In this document: in pieces, positions 40,895 to 49,314 of the stretch
Numbering within the stretch: the stretch's first letter is position 1
Layout of the letters: every line of letters begins with the position of its first letter
Virus record (IMG/VR): IMGVR_UViG_3300027816_000137
Location: 1 to 52,859 of that record
Origin: a virus
DNA length: 52,859 nt
Reading direction: 5' to 3' (one strand)
Program-made: the position numbers and the translations under genes
Notes under the pieces: generated by a model
Told to the model about the DNA's origin: nothing
The model's database searches: none
Seen by the model: only the letters and a program-made list of their open reading frames with translations

Positions 40895-41539
40895 ATGAAC
40901 TACAAAACACTACGTGGTGAGCTTCTTGTCATTGTAGATAAAGAAGATAAATACGTTCACCAAATAGAAGGTACCGACATCAAACTATTCATCGACAAAG
41001 ACTTCGGATGGAATGAAAGAGAGAAGAACGCTGTTAACGCAGTTGTCAAACATCCCGGCTCAACATCACTTTCAGAGGGTACACGGATTGTATGTTGGCA
41101 TAACTGCTTCACAGAACACTCACTGGTAGATACCATAGATTCAGAAGAGGAGTCTGTATATGGAGGTAAGAAGAAACTGCAACTGCATAAGCTAAATCCA
41201 AAACACGTATTCTTTTGGTTTTCTAATGGTAAACCTGTACCAATGCCTGGATATATACTCGCAGATAGAATATATTACAAGCCAGAATCAGAAGCCATCA
41301 TCCTAACAGAAGTATCTGAACAGAAAGAACAAAACAGAGTGGTAGTAAAATTACTATCAGGAACAAACGATACACCACTTAAAGAAGGAGATATTATCAT
41401 CATCGAGACAATGGCAGACTACGAAGTGGTATATGCTGACGAGGGACGTGAGCACAGGCTGATACGCATCAAAGAAGAAGATGTTATAGCTGTAGACAAC
41501 GGATTTGAAATAACAGAAAAAATGAGGGTAGGAGTATGA
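40895..41539 (+). CDS. GroES-like co-chaperonin candidate
   Basis: 214 residues from ATG 40895; an upstream in-frame alternative lies within the terminator. The C-terminal ~70 residues follow the GroES layout: GYILADRIYYKP, RVVVKLLSGT, LKEGDIIIIETMADYEVVYA, then HRLIRIKEEDVIAV. GroES ends similarly in a GD.V....YG.EV....EY.I..E.DI.A pattern. The N-terminal half may be a second, diverged copy (VIVDKEDKYVHQI, VVKHPGSTSLSEGTRIVCWH). A capsid-folding role like T4 gp31 fits its place before the head genes, but this is pattern-based. Confidence 0.5.
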   Translation: MNYKTLRGELLVIVDKEDKYVHQIEGTDIKLFIDKDFGWNEREKNAVNAVVKHPGSTSLSEGTRIVCWHNCFTEHSLVDTIDSEEESVYGGKKKLQLHKLNPKHVFFWFSNGKPVPMPGYILADRIYYKPESEAIILTEVSEQKEQNRVVVKLLSGTNDTPLKEGDIIIIETMADYEVVYADEGREHRLIRIKEEDVIAVDNGFEITEKMRVGV

Positions 41540-41868
41540 TAGACGCAAGCAAACTAAAAGAACGGATAGAAGAACTAGAGAAGGAGCTTGAAGCCTACAA
41601 AGGAGATGGCCTGCAAGGTCTTTACCACGCACTCAACTACCAGCTGTCTAAGCTGTCAGAAGAACTTAACGGAGAGTATGTGTCCTTTAAATCCAAAAAC
41701 GATAAAACATTTGAAAGAGTATGGAAAGCAATGGTGGACTCAAAAGACGTAGCACAGAACCTGCTGTGGCTAAAAAAAGAACTCAAAATAGGAAACGAGA
41801 AGGAGGAGAAGCAGGAGGAGAAACAACTGACAACACGCAACCCGATAGAGGCGTTCATAAAGCAGTAA
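41536..41868 (+). CDS. Hypothetical coiled-coil protein
   Basis: 110 residues. Heptad-like start (LKERIEELEKELEAYKGD), then polar helices with Lys/Glu runs (KIGNEKEEKQEEKQ). Overlaps both neighbours by four bases and one base. Might be a terminase or head accessory factor. Confidence 0.5.
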   Translation: MIDASKLKERIEELEKELEAYKGDGLQGLYHALNYQLSKLSEELNGEYVSFKSKNDKTFERVWKAMVDSKDVAQNLLWLKKELKIGNEKEEKQEEKQLTTRNPIEAFIKQ

Positions 41869-42674
41869 TGCTACATGGAATCCCTTATATAAACGTAAAT
41901 AAAAACTATAACGGAAAAGAAGTAAGAGAGTTCCTGGCAATCTATAGAAACAAGTACTACCAAAAAAACAGGGATTATCTAAAAGTAAAGTACAGCCTTA
42001 AAAAACATAAGGACAAGAAAAGACGAATTATAGCCAACTACATCGAAAGAACAAAGGCAGCATACAGATTACTAAAGAAAGAACAGAAAAGAATAGAAAG
42101 ACTTAAAAAAACAAACAAGAAGAAGCTGGAAGTAGAAAGAAAAAAGTATGACCAGTTTGTAGTACAACAAAAAAAAGAGATACGAAAGAAAGAGAGGGAG
42201 AAACTAAAGTACAAGTACGTAGACGTAGACGGCAATACGAACCCGCGCAATTACGATATAATTACGTGGATTCGAATTTATACTAAAATTAATGTAATTC
42301 GCAGAAGAACAAAATTAAAATCACAAGAAATTTTGATTCTTTTGTGGATATACTCAAATGGTGAAGGAAACTCCAAGTCTACACAGTGGGCAGAGTTCAC
42401 CGATATGGGTAGTAAATACGTCAGGGTGTATTCTCTAAGACTGATTGAGTTCAACCTGATAAAAAGAGAAAAAATAGGAACCGCATATCACTATGATTTA
42501 ACAGAAAGAGGTAATAAATTTATTACACCTATCATAGAGTTTGTAAAACTAAAAACCGCAGATGCAAAAAGAGTCAAACGTAAATATGTACGGAATAGAG
42601 TACAACCTTCCGAAACAACCCCCGGCATACAAGATGGAGGGGACTCAGTACAGCAAGAAGGAACAGTACTTTAG
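41868..42674 (+). CDS. Coiled-coil plus winged-helix protein, small-terminase candidate
   Basis: 268 residues from ATG 41868, which overlaps the upstream stop (TAATG); longer in-frame versions run through the previous gene. Residues ~10-115 are very basic and helical (KKEQKRIERLKKTNKKKLEV). Residues ~145-225 look like a winged helix (LKSQEILILLWIYSNGEGNS, YSLRLIEFNLIKREKIGTAY). DNA binding directly upstream of the large terminase suggests the packaging-recognition subunit, though small terminases are usually shorter. Overlaps the terminase gene by about 110 bases. Confidence 0.5.
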   Translation: MLHGIPYINVNKNYNGKEVREFLAIYRNKYYQKNRDYLKVKYSLKKHKDKKRRIIANYIERTKAAYRLLKKEQKRIERLKKTNKKKLEVERKKYDQFVVQQKKEIRKKEREKLKYKYVDVDGNTNPRNYDIITWIRIYTKINVIRRRTKLKSQEILILLWIYSNGEGNSKSTQWAEFTDMGSKYVRVYSLRLIEFNLIKREKIGTAYHYDLTERGNKFITPIIEFVKLKTADAKRVKRKYVRNRVQPSETTPGIQDGGDSVQQEGTVL

Positions 42675-44598
42675 ATATACCGAGATACCTGAATCGTTTG
42701 AGCAACTAGAATACGATTCATCAGGTAACGTGCTATGGAATGATAAGCAGTGGGACTTCATCATGAGGGAACTAACCAGATGCCGCGATGGACATTGGTT
42801 CCTTAATAATGGGATGCCTACCTATCTTACAGGAAAATACTACTATTTCCTTAACTACTTCACCCTTGAAAATGGAGATAAACCGCAGTACAGGGACTGT
42901 GATAGAAGATACTACCTGTTCCTGGACCACTGCGAAAAGTCGCCTAACATACTAGGAATCATAAGGGTTAAGTCTCGACGTGAAGGTGCTACCTCGCAAG
43001 CCTCATCTAATCTTATATATACAGCTACAACCACCGAGCAGGCTAAATGTGGTATCGTGTCAAAGACAGGTGATGATGCTAAGTCTGTATTCAAAGAGAT
43101 GGTCGTGTACGCATTCCGTAACCTACCACTATTTATGAAGCCTGATATAGCAGCAGGCGATGACCCTGAGAAGATTCTTAGGTTTATGAAGCAGGTGTCT
43201 AGGATAAAGAAGAAGCAACAGACATCCATCATCGAAAAGCCAGAAGGTCTGAACTCACAGATAGACTTTAAAAATACAAAGCTAAACAGCTATGACTCTA
43301 AAAGAAATACAAGGCTGTTAATAGATGAAGGAGGTAAGTATCCAACAGACGTACCCATCCAAAGGTACTGGCCAATCGTACGCAAGACACTTGAGAAAGG
43401 TAGCCGCAAAGTGGGATTCGCAGAGCTCCCATCAACCGTAAACAAACTGAAAGACGGAGGAGCAGGGTTTAAAATCTTATGGAACGAATCTAACCAGTTT
43501 ACCCATAAGACAACTCCAACAGGACTTTACAGATACTTCAAGCCAGCATACGACGGATACGAAGGATTTATAGATAGGTATGGACTTAGCATTATCGACC
43601 CACCAACAAAAGACCAAGAGAGATTTCTTCAAGAGACAACTACACTTACGATTGATGAGATAAGACTAGGTGCTAAAGAATACCTGAGACAGAGAATCGA
43701 AAAGATAGAAGATGACGAGATGAGGCTGGAAGAAAAAAGGATGATGCCTTTTACAGAAGAAGAAGCCTTCGCTGCCGATGACTCAGAATCATTCTTTAAT
43801 ACTACACTCATCAGGGAACAAATTGAATACCTGAAAGAAAACAAACCACCACTAAGAAGAATCACATTCGGATGGGATGATAAGAACAAAGTAGATTACA
43901 AGGATGACCCAAATGGTAAGTGGATACTACTCAAGCAGCCAAGAGAAACAAACGCAATACACTGGGATGACTCCGGCAAAAAGCCATCTAACATACACAG
44001 GTATAAAATAGGAGTTGACCCATTCGCCTCTACCATCATAGTCGGTAAGGGCTCAAATGGAGTTATCGTAGTATATGAGCAGCTAGACACCACAGACCCA
44101 GAAAACACAGGGATGCCTGTTGCTATGTATGTAGCAAGACCTAAGACAAAGAATCTGTTTCACTCTGAAGTACTTATGGCTTGCCACTTTTTCGGATGCA
44201 AGGCTACTTACGAAAATGCGAATGATGACTATTTCGAATGGTTCATAGACAAAGGACATAAGAACTTTATCACCAAAACTCCTAAGTCTGTTATAGACCC
44301 TAACAGAAAAGCTAAGACTGTTCAGACATGGGGTGTGTCACCGAAAGACCCATTCTCACTAAATAAACAGCTTGAACTTGCTCAGTTTTGGGTGGACAAC
44401 TACTCACATAAAATGTTCTTCAAAGAAATATTTGAAGATATGTTAGAGTACGACCACTTCAACAGAACCAAGTCGGATATTACTGTTGCATTCATGATTG
44501 CACTTGTAGCAGCGGCTGGTGACGTTAGAAATGTGTTGAAAGAAAAGAAGGAGGTAGCACCCTTTCTTGCTACGTACGATATAAGCAACATCAGATAG
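42562..44598 (+). CDS. terL: Terminase large subunit
   Basis: 678 residues. Walker A-type IRVKSRREGATS (~residue 135), Walker B RLLIDEGGKY (~residue 251) and the nuclease aspartates in YKIGVDPFAS (~residue 485) and KSDITVAFMI (~residue 638) give the ATPase-nuclease order of phage packaging motors. The first ATG 42562 overlaps the upstream gene by 113 bases; ATG 42586 is an alternative. Ends in TAG, one of several genes that use this stop normally. Confidence 0.9.
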   Translation: MQKESNVNMYGIEYNLPKQPPAYKMEGTQYSKKEQYFRYTEIPESFEQLEYDSSGNVLWNDKQWDFIMRELTRCRDGHWFLNNGMPTYLTGKYYYFLNYFTLENGDKPQYRDCDRRYYLFLDHCEKSPNILGIIRVKSRREGATSQASSNLIYTATTTEQAKCGIVSKTGDDAKSVFKEMVVYAFRNLPLFMKPDIAAGDDPEKILRFMKQVSRIKKKQQTSIIEKPEGLNSQIDFKNTKLNSYDSKRNTRLLIDEGGKYPTDVPIQRYWPIVRKTLEKGSRKVGFAELPSTVNKLKDGGAGFKILWNESNQFTHKTTPTGLYRYFKPAYDGYEGFIDRYGLSIIDPPTKDQERFLQETTTLTIDEIRLGAKEYLRQRIEKIEDDEMRLEEKRMMPFTEEEAFAADDSESFFNTTLIREQIEYLKENKPPLRRITFGWDDKNKVDYKDDPNGKWILLKQPRETNAIHWDDSGKKPSNIHRYKIGVDPFASTIIVGKGSNGVIVVYEQLDTTDPENTGMPVAMYVARPKTKNLFHSEVLMACHFFGCKATYENANDDYFEWFIDKGHKNFITKTPKSVIDPNRKAKTVQTWGVSPKDPFSLNKQLELAQFWVDNYSHKMFFKEIFEDMLEYDHFNRTKSDITVAFMIALVAAAGDVRNVLKEKKEVAPFLATYDISNIR

Positions 44599-44612
44599 AT
44601 GTTGTATTTTTG
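44586..44612 (+). promoter_or_regulatory. Hairpin abutting promoter box before the portal gene
   Basis: CAACATC (44586-44592) pairs with GATGTTG (44598-44604) with a 5-base loop, directly followed by TATTTTTG (44605-44612). The portal start is 18 bases further. Same hairpin-plus-box layout as elsewhere in the window. Confidence 0.45.
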
Positions 44613-44629
44613 GGAAAATACTACAACTC

Positions 44630-47083
44630 TTGACTCCGTTTTATAATCCAACATTGCAGTTTCAACTCAATCTTGATGGCGTATCAGATAAAGAGCTTGG
44701 CGAGAAAATGGCTAAGTACGTCCATTCCATTGTTTCAAATGAATACTTCGAGAAAAGGAATGTAGAGATTTCTAAGAATATGAAAGTATCCACCGGAAGG
44801 CAGGATATGAGAGACTATATGCAGTTCCTTAACATTGACGGAAAGCAGTCGTATGTTAACCTGGACTGGACTCCTCCAATGATTGCTCCTAAGTTTATGG
44901 AAGTACTTATTGGAGGGTTTATGAAACGTTCAGAGAAGCCAAGATGTACAGCAGTAGACCCTATCAGTACAAGAAAGAAAAAGTACGATAAGGATATGGC
45001 TGAGTTCAGAATGCTTGAGCCTGAGTTTAATAAGATGGCTGATGAGGCACTTGGTACGTACAAAGGACAAGACACATTTGAACCTGAAAGCTATGATGAA
45101 CTGGACATCTTCTTCAACGTTGACTACAGAACACCTGAAGAAATCCTCATGGAACGGGGAGCATCTATGGTTATGCACAACAACAACTGGAATGATATTA
45201 AGCGTAACCTATTATGTCACATCAGAGATGCAGGATACGGAGTTACTTATACAACAGCTGAAAATGATGGAACTGTAACAGTAGAAAATATTAACCCTAT
45301 AGATTACTTCTGCTCCTATTCTGAGAGAAACGACTTAAACGACGCATCTGTGATGGGGCATCGTAAGTCTATGAAACTGTACGAGTTAAGGAAGCAATTC
45401 GGAATGAATGAAGAGCAGCTTTTCGATATTGCCAAAACTTCTAAGGATTGTGTAAACCCTTACACCTTCAAGTGGAAGAATGAATATATGAATCCCGGCT
45501 CCCGACCTTATGACGATTACGCCATTGAAGTTTTGTTCTTTGAAGCAAAGACTGTACGTCCTATGTTTTGGGTTGAGAAGAACAGGGAGAACAGGAAATA
45601 TGTAGAGCGTAAGAAAGGAAGGCCTGAGAATGTAGCCGAAGATAAGATTGTGATACAGAAAGAGATGGAGGTTATTTACAAAGGCGTCTATCTACCTCAG
45701 TCTAATAGACTTCTGTATTTTAAGCAAAACTCTCCAATGATTAGACCTTCTAATCCTAAAGAGTTGACTAAAGCTTACTTCAGCTATTCGGTGTATATGC
45801 CTGGTAATATAGGTATGAACAATACGCCTCTTGCTGAAAGGATTAGTTCTTCAGTGCGTATGATTACGCTCACACATATGAAGATTCAGCAGCTTCTAGC
45901 CAAGATGAGACCATCTGGTATAGCTGTAGATATATCAGGATTGAAGGAGGTAAACCTAGGACAAGGCGAAGTAAAACCTCTTGAGCTACAGCGTGTTTAC
46001 GACCAAACAGGTAACGTATATTACAACAGCGTTGATGAAGATGGCGAAAGAAGAAATATGCCAATCAATGAATTACCAAATATTGGTAATATTAATCAGA
46101 TTAATGCTGCAATACAGGTGTATAATTTCTACGTAGCTAAAATACGTGATGAAATTGGTATCAATGAATACAGAGAAGGTTCAAGCGTTAATCCTAAAAT
46201 GGGATTAGGCGTTTTACAATCTCAAATACGCGAGTCTAACAATGCTACTGATTTCATCTATGATACTTATTTGGAAATTACTGAGCAGACGCTTACGAAA
46301 ATAGGTATCTTACTTCACGATTCAGTAGTGTATGGAGGTAAGGCATATAGAGAGTTCTTTGGTAATGCAGACCTCGCTAATATGTATTTCGAGTTCAAGA
46401 TGGAGATGCTTCCTGACGATGTAGAGAAATCTTACGTAGACCAGTTGGTAAATACAGCAGTTGCTAATAACCTGATAAACTTCGATGACGCATTTAAGAT
46501 TCGCAGGATTGATAATGTGAAGTTGCAGGAGCTATTCCTTACTAGAGCCAAGAATAAGAAGATGAACGAGGAGATGCAGAAGGCTCAGCAGAACTCTGAA
46601 ATGAACGCTCAGATTCAAGAGCGCTCAGCACAGGCTAAGATGCAAGCAGATGCTGCTATAGAAGAGCAGAAAGCTAAACTAAAAGTAATGGTTGAGGAAT
46701 CGTCATCAAGATTTAAGAATGACGAAAATATGCAGAAGTTTGTACATGAAGTTTTACTAACTTCGTTTAAGGAAGGCATACAGCTTACAGGATACGTGAA
46801 GGATATTGTAGATGGCTTCTTTGCTGAGAAGGCAAGGCAGAAACAAATGGAGGAAGAAGCAATAGCTCAACAGCAGCAGCAGGCTCAAATGGAATATCTT
46901 GCTCAGCAAGGTGTTGGACCAGAGCAGATAGCTCAACTGAAGCAACAGATGGATGCTGAGGCTATGGGTGGTGGTCAAGAAGGTGGTCAACAGGGTGGTC
47001 AAGAAGGTGGTCAAGAAGGTGGTCAACCTAACGAACAGCAAATGATGCAGATGATGCAACAGATGCAACAACAACCTCAATAA
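44630..47083 (+). CDS. Portal protein
   Basis: 817 residues. The start is TTG 44630; no in-frame ATG lies nearby and the sequence aligns with expectation from the first residues (.TPFYNPTLQF). Portal features include position directly after the terminase, large size, a wing/stem region rich in aromatic and acidic residues, and a helical C-terminal barrel (residues ~640-740) with EMQKAQQNSEMNAQIQERSA. The C-terminus is a Gln/Gly tail. Forms the dodecameric DNA gate at one capsid vertex. Family-level call from context and pattern. Confidence 0.8.
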   Translation: MTPFYNPTLQFQLNLDGVSDKELGEKMAKYVHSIVSNEYFEKRNVEISKNMKVSTGRQDMRDYMQFLNIDGKQSYVNLDWTPPMIAPKFMEVLIGGFMKRSEKPRCTAVDPISTRKKKYDKDMAEFRMLEPEFNKMADEALGTYKGQDTFEPESYDELDIFFNVDYRTPEEILMERGASMVMHNNNWNDIKRNLLCHIRDAGYGVTYTTAENDGTVTVENINPIDYFCSYSERNDLNDASVMGHRKSMKLYELRKQFGMNEEQLFDIAKTSKDCVNPYTFKWKNEYMNPGSRPYDDYAIEVLFFEAKTVRPMFWVEKNRENRKYVERKKGRPENVAEDKIVIQKEMEVIYKGVYLPQSNRLLYFKQNSPMIRPSNPKELTKAYFSYSVYMPGNIGMNNTPLAERISSSVRMITLTHMKIQQLLAKMRPSGIAVDISGLKEVNLGQGEVKPLELQRVYDQTGNVYYNSVDEDGERRNMPINELPNIGNINQINAAIQVYNFYVAKIRDEIGINEYREGSSVNPKMGLGVLQSQIRESNNATDFIYDTYLEITEQTLTKIGILLHDSVVYGGKAYREFFGNADLANMYFEFKMEMLPDDVEKSYVDQLVNTAVANNLINFDDAFKIRRIDNVKLQELFLTRAKNKKMNEEMQKAQQNSEMNAQIQERSAQAKMQADAAIEEQKAKLKVMVEESSSRFKNDENMQKFVHEVLLTSFKEGIQLTGYVKDIVDGFFAEKARQKQMEEEAIAQQQQQAQMEYLAQQGVGPEQIAQLKQQMDAEAMGGGQEGGQQGGQEGGQEGGQPNEQQMMQMMQQMQQQPQ
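46970..47029 (+). repeat. Five 12-base tandem repeats in the portal gene
   Basis: Five units of GGTGGTCAAGAA or near copies encode a GGQEGGQQ-type tail. Prone to slippage; copy number may vary among relatives. Confidence 0.8.
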
Positions 47084-47084
47084 T

Positions 47085-47297
47085 ATGATTATCAAGAAAA
47101 AAAATTCAAGCAAACCTTCATTCACAGCGGAAGAGTTAACTAAGTTTAAAGCTATGTATGACGCTGTTAAGTCTATGGAAGAAGATGACGATGAGGATGA
47201 TGAAGACTTGGAAGAGGAAGATGGTTCAGAAGATTTACCTGCCGTGATTATTATGTCTGCAAAGAAGAAGGGTAAGATGATTAAAAAATCAAAATAA
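47085..47297 (+). CDS. Small protein with acidic core
   Basis: 70 residues: basic start (MIIKKKNSSKP), a helix (FTAEELTKFKAMYDAVKSME), an unbroken acidic core (EEDDDEDDEDLEEEDGSEDL) and a Lys-rich end. Two bases from the portal stop. Possibly a head-internal or chaperone-like protein. Unrecognised. Confidence 0.55.
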   Translation: MIIKKKNSSKPSFTAEELTKFKAMYDAVKSMEEDDDEDDEDLEEEDGSEDLPAVIIMSAKKKGKMIKKSK

Positions 47298-47298
47298 T

Positions 47299-47688
47299 AT
47301 GCCACTAATAAAGAAGAGTAATGAACCAAATGGGAGTTCAGATGATATTAAAATAGCTAAAATAAAAGCTACTATAGCAAGAGCTGCTGCTATGGGTAAT
47401 AAGTCTGCTATTAGAATGACAATGCCAAATCCTCCATCTCTCATTTTTAAGGATGAAGAAGGATTTATGTCTGAAGGAACTCATTATATGGCCTCTATGG
47501 GTAATTATGCTGTCCCTTTTATACAGCAAGGAAAGGATGGTAAGTTGTTTTATAATAAAAATGCTTCACCAAATGATGCTGAAGCTATACAATTTGATAA
47601 TGAAGAGGATGCTAGATATTTTGCGGAAAATTATAAAAAAATTGCCCCTATGATGAGGTCGTCAAAATTCTTAAAAAAATCTCAATAA
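47299..47688 (+). CDS. Hypothetical small head-region protein
   Basis: 129 residues. Starts MPLIKKSNEP, sharing its first residues and 23 bases around the start with the 47690 gene. Middle: FMSEGTHYMASMGNYAVPFI; end: IQFDNEEDARYFAENYKKIA. No known family. Confidence 0.55.
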   Translation: MPLIKKSNEPNGSSDDIKIAKIKATIARAAAMGNKSAIRMTMPNPPSLIFKDEEGFMSEGTHYMASMGNYAVPFIQQGKDGKLFYNKNASPNDAEAIQFDNEEDARYFAENYKKIAPMMRSSKFLKKSQ

Positions 47689-47689
47689 T

Positions 47690-47839
47690 ATGCCACTAAT
47701 AAAGAAAGACTCAAGACTTGAAAAAGCAGGTGTATTAGGATATAATAAGCCTAAGCGTACTCCTGACCATCCTAAGAAATCTCATATTGTAGTGGCTAAA
47801 GAAGGGACTCAAATTAAGACAATAAATATTTTTATTTAA
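47690..47839 (+). pseudogene. Truncated small phage protein next to an HNH endonuclease
   Basis: 49 residues. GYNKPKRTPDHPKKSHIVVA followed by KEGTQIKTI matches the front half of a small protein family that I recall continuing R-F-G-x-Q-G and a long Lys/Arg-rich end. Here it stops after NIFI, at the base where the HNH gene starts (TAATG). The paralogue at 48393 keeps the full length. Likely cut short by arrival of the endonuclease gene; the shortened protein may still be made. Confidence 0.5.
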
Positions 47840-48420
47840 TGTTAAAAAAAGAAAAAAAATATAATGTAGGTGATAAATATGGAAGTTTAACAATAAACAG
47901 ATTTGAATTGCGTGGTAAAAATCATGTAATTATTTCTGTTTGCGATTGCGGCAAAGAAAAGGTATTTTGGAAAAAAAGCGCAATAACAAGACAAAAATCT
48001 TGCGGCTGCGGTATAAATGACTTTGGCGTAAATGCTAAACAAAGAAGGAGTTGGAATTTAAGATTGCAAGGCTATAAAAATGGAGCAAAAAAAAGAGGAT
48101 TTATTTGGGATTTAAGTTTGCAGCAGTTTATAGAGAAATCATCATCTCCTTGCAATTATTGTGGCGTTTCTCCAAAAATATGGGGATGCAAAACAAATGC
48201 AAAATCAATTCAAAAAGATAGTCCAAATACTAATCCGAATGATTATTTGATAAGCTTTACTGGTCTTGATAGGGTTAATTCAAAAATAGGATACACTTAC
48301 GAAAATGTGGTATCTTGCTGTGTATATTGCAATAGGGCAAAAAGTGATTTATCTGAAATAGAATTTATAAATCATATTAAAAAAATATATGAATGGCAAC
48401 TGTTAAGAAAGAAAATATGA
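47839..48420 (+). CDS. HNH homing-type endonuclease
   Basis: 193 residues. An N-terminal domain with two Cys pairs (CDCGKEKVFW, SCGCG) precedes the HNH region: SPCNYCGVSP, then LISFTGLDRVNSKIGYTYEN and VVSCCVYCNRAKSDLS. GLDR..N..GYT..N with Cys-x-x-Cys pairs is the common phage HNH form. The gene is more A-rich than its neighbours and sits between a truncated gene and that gene's intact paralogue. Acquired recently as a mobile endonuclease (inference). Confidence 0.8.
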   Translation: MLKKEKKYNVGDKYGSLTINRFELRGKNHVIISVCDCGKEKVFWKKSAITRQKSCGCGINDFGVNAKQRRSWNLRLQGYKNGAKKRGFIWDLSLQQFIEKSSSPCNYCGVSPKIWGCKTNAKSIQKDSPNTNPNDYLISFTGLDRVNSKIGYTYENVVSCCVYCNRAKSDLSEIEFINHIKKIYEWQLLRKKI

Positions 48421-48689
48421 AGTGTAATAGCCCTAGACCATCTACCCGACCAGGTAAGAAGATGATGGTAAAGGCTTGTCAGGGAGGTAAAGAAAAGATT
48501 GTGCATTTTGGAGCAGAAGGTTACGGACATAATTATTCTGCTGCTGCAAGGAAATCTTTTAAGGCTAGACACAAATGCGACAGCGCTAATGATAAAATGG
48601 GGGCAAAATATTGGGCTTGCAAGGTTCTTTGGGCTGGTAAGGGTGGTTCTACTAAATCATCACCGAAATCAAGACAAGGTAAATATTAA
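48393..48689 (+). CDS. Small basic phage protein, intact paralogue
   Basis: 98 residues from ATG 48393; ATG 48417 (MKCNSPR) is also possible and would overlap the HNH stop by only three bases. VKACQGGKEKIVHFGAEGYG and RKSFKARHKCDSANDKMGAK, then YWACKVLW, give the family's full length with conserved Cys residues. Unknown function; recurrent in phage head regions. Confidence 0.6.
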   Translation: MATVKKENMKCNSPRPSTRPGKKMMVKACQGGKEKIVHFGAEGYGHNYSAAARKSFKARHKCDSANDKMGAKYWACKVLWAGKGGSTKSSPKSRQGKY

Positions 48690-48692
48690 CAA

Positions 48693-49082
48693 ATGAGTAC
48701 AGCAACAAAAACAAATCCTTCTCTTTGGAAAAAAGTTGTGTCAAGCGTAAAGTCTGGCAGCAAGGGAGGAGATGCTGGTGAGTGGTCTGCAAGGAAGGCT
48801 CAGTTAGCTGTAAAGATATATAAAGAAAAAGGTGGTGGTTATTCAGGAGCTAAGTCTGAATCTAATAAACTTACTAAGTGGAGCAAGCAGGAGTGGACTA
48901 CATCTTCAGGTAAACCATCAGAAGGAAAGAGAAGGTATTTACCGAAAGCTGCTTGGAAAGCATTATCTTCGTCAGAGAAAGCTGCTACTAACAGAGCTAA
49001 GGCAGAAGGTAATAAAGAAGGCAAGCAGTTCGTAAAACAGCCAAAGCAAGTAGCTGAAAAGGCTGCTAAGTACAGGAAATAA
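48693..49082 (+). CDS. DUF5872-like basic protein
   Basis: 129 residues, Lys/Ser/Ala-rich. GGDAGEWSARKAQLAVKIYK, LTKWSKQEWTTSSGKPS and RRYLPKAAWKALSSSEKAAT match the layout I recall for DUF5872 (W..Q.W.T..GKP.....RYLP..A...LS..E). Function unknown; found in phage and viral head clusters. Confidence 0.6.
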   Translation: MSTATKTNPSLWKKVVSSVKSGSKGGDAGEWSARKAQLAVKIYKEKGGGYSGAKSESNKLTKWSKQEWTTSSGKPSEGKRRYLPKAAWKALSSSEKAATNRAKAEGNKEGKQFVKQPKQVAEKAAKYRK

Positions 49083-49106
49083 TTTTTAATCATAAAAACA
49101 AATACA

Positions 49107-49295
49107 ATGCCAGCAAAAAAGAAATCAGCAAAGAATCCAGGATTCAAGGCTGTACAAAAGGGAATCGCTAAGAAGCAAGGAGTATCAATGGAGAGAGCAG
49201 GAGCTATTCTTGCCTCATCTACTCGTAAGGCATCACCTGCCGCAAAGAAGGCTAACCCTGCTTTGAAAAAGGTGAAAGGTAAATCCAAGTATTAA
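49107..49295 (+). CDS. Small Lys-rich protein
   Basis: 62 residues: a short helix (FKAVQKGIAKKQGVSMERAG) between Lys-rich ends. GVSMERAGAILASSTRKA is a recurrent phage motif of unknown meaning. A-rich leader. Possibly DNA-condensing. Confidence 0.55.
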   Translation: MPAKKKSAKNPGFKAVQKGIAKKQGVSMERAGAILASSTRKASPAAKKANPALKKVKGKSKY

Positions 49296-49314
49296 TAACA
49301 TAAAATAGAAAACA

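Noticed and set aside
46970-47029. CRISPR-like or regulatory tandem repeat
   Set aside because: It is an in-frame coding repeat giving the Gly/Gln tail of the portal protein, with no spacers.
46757-47329. 190-residue leftward ORF rich in Leu and Ser
   Set aside because: Antisense of the portal repeats and the acidic small gene; composition is a shadow of GAA/GAT-rich codons.
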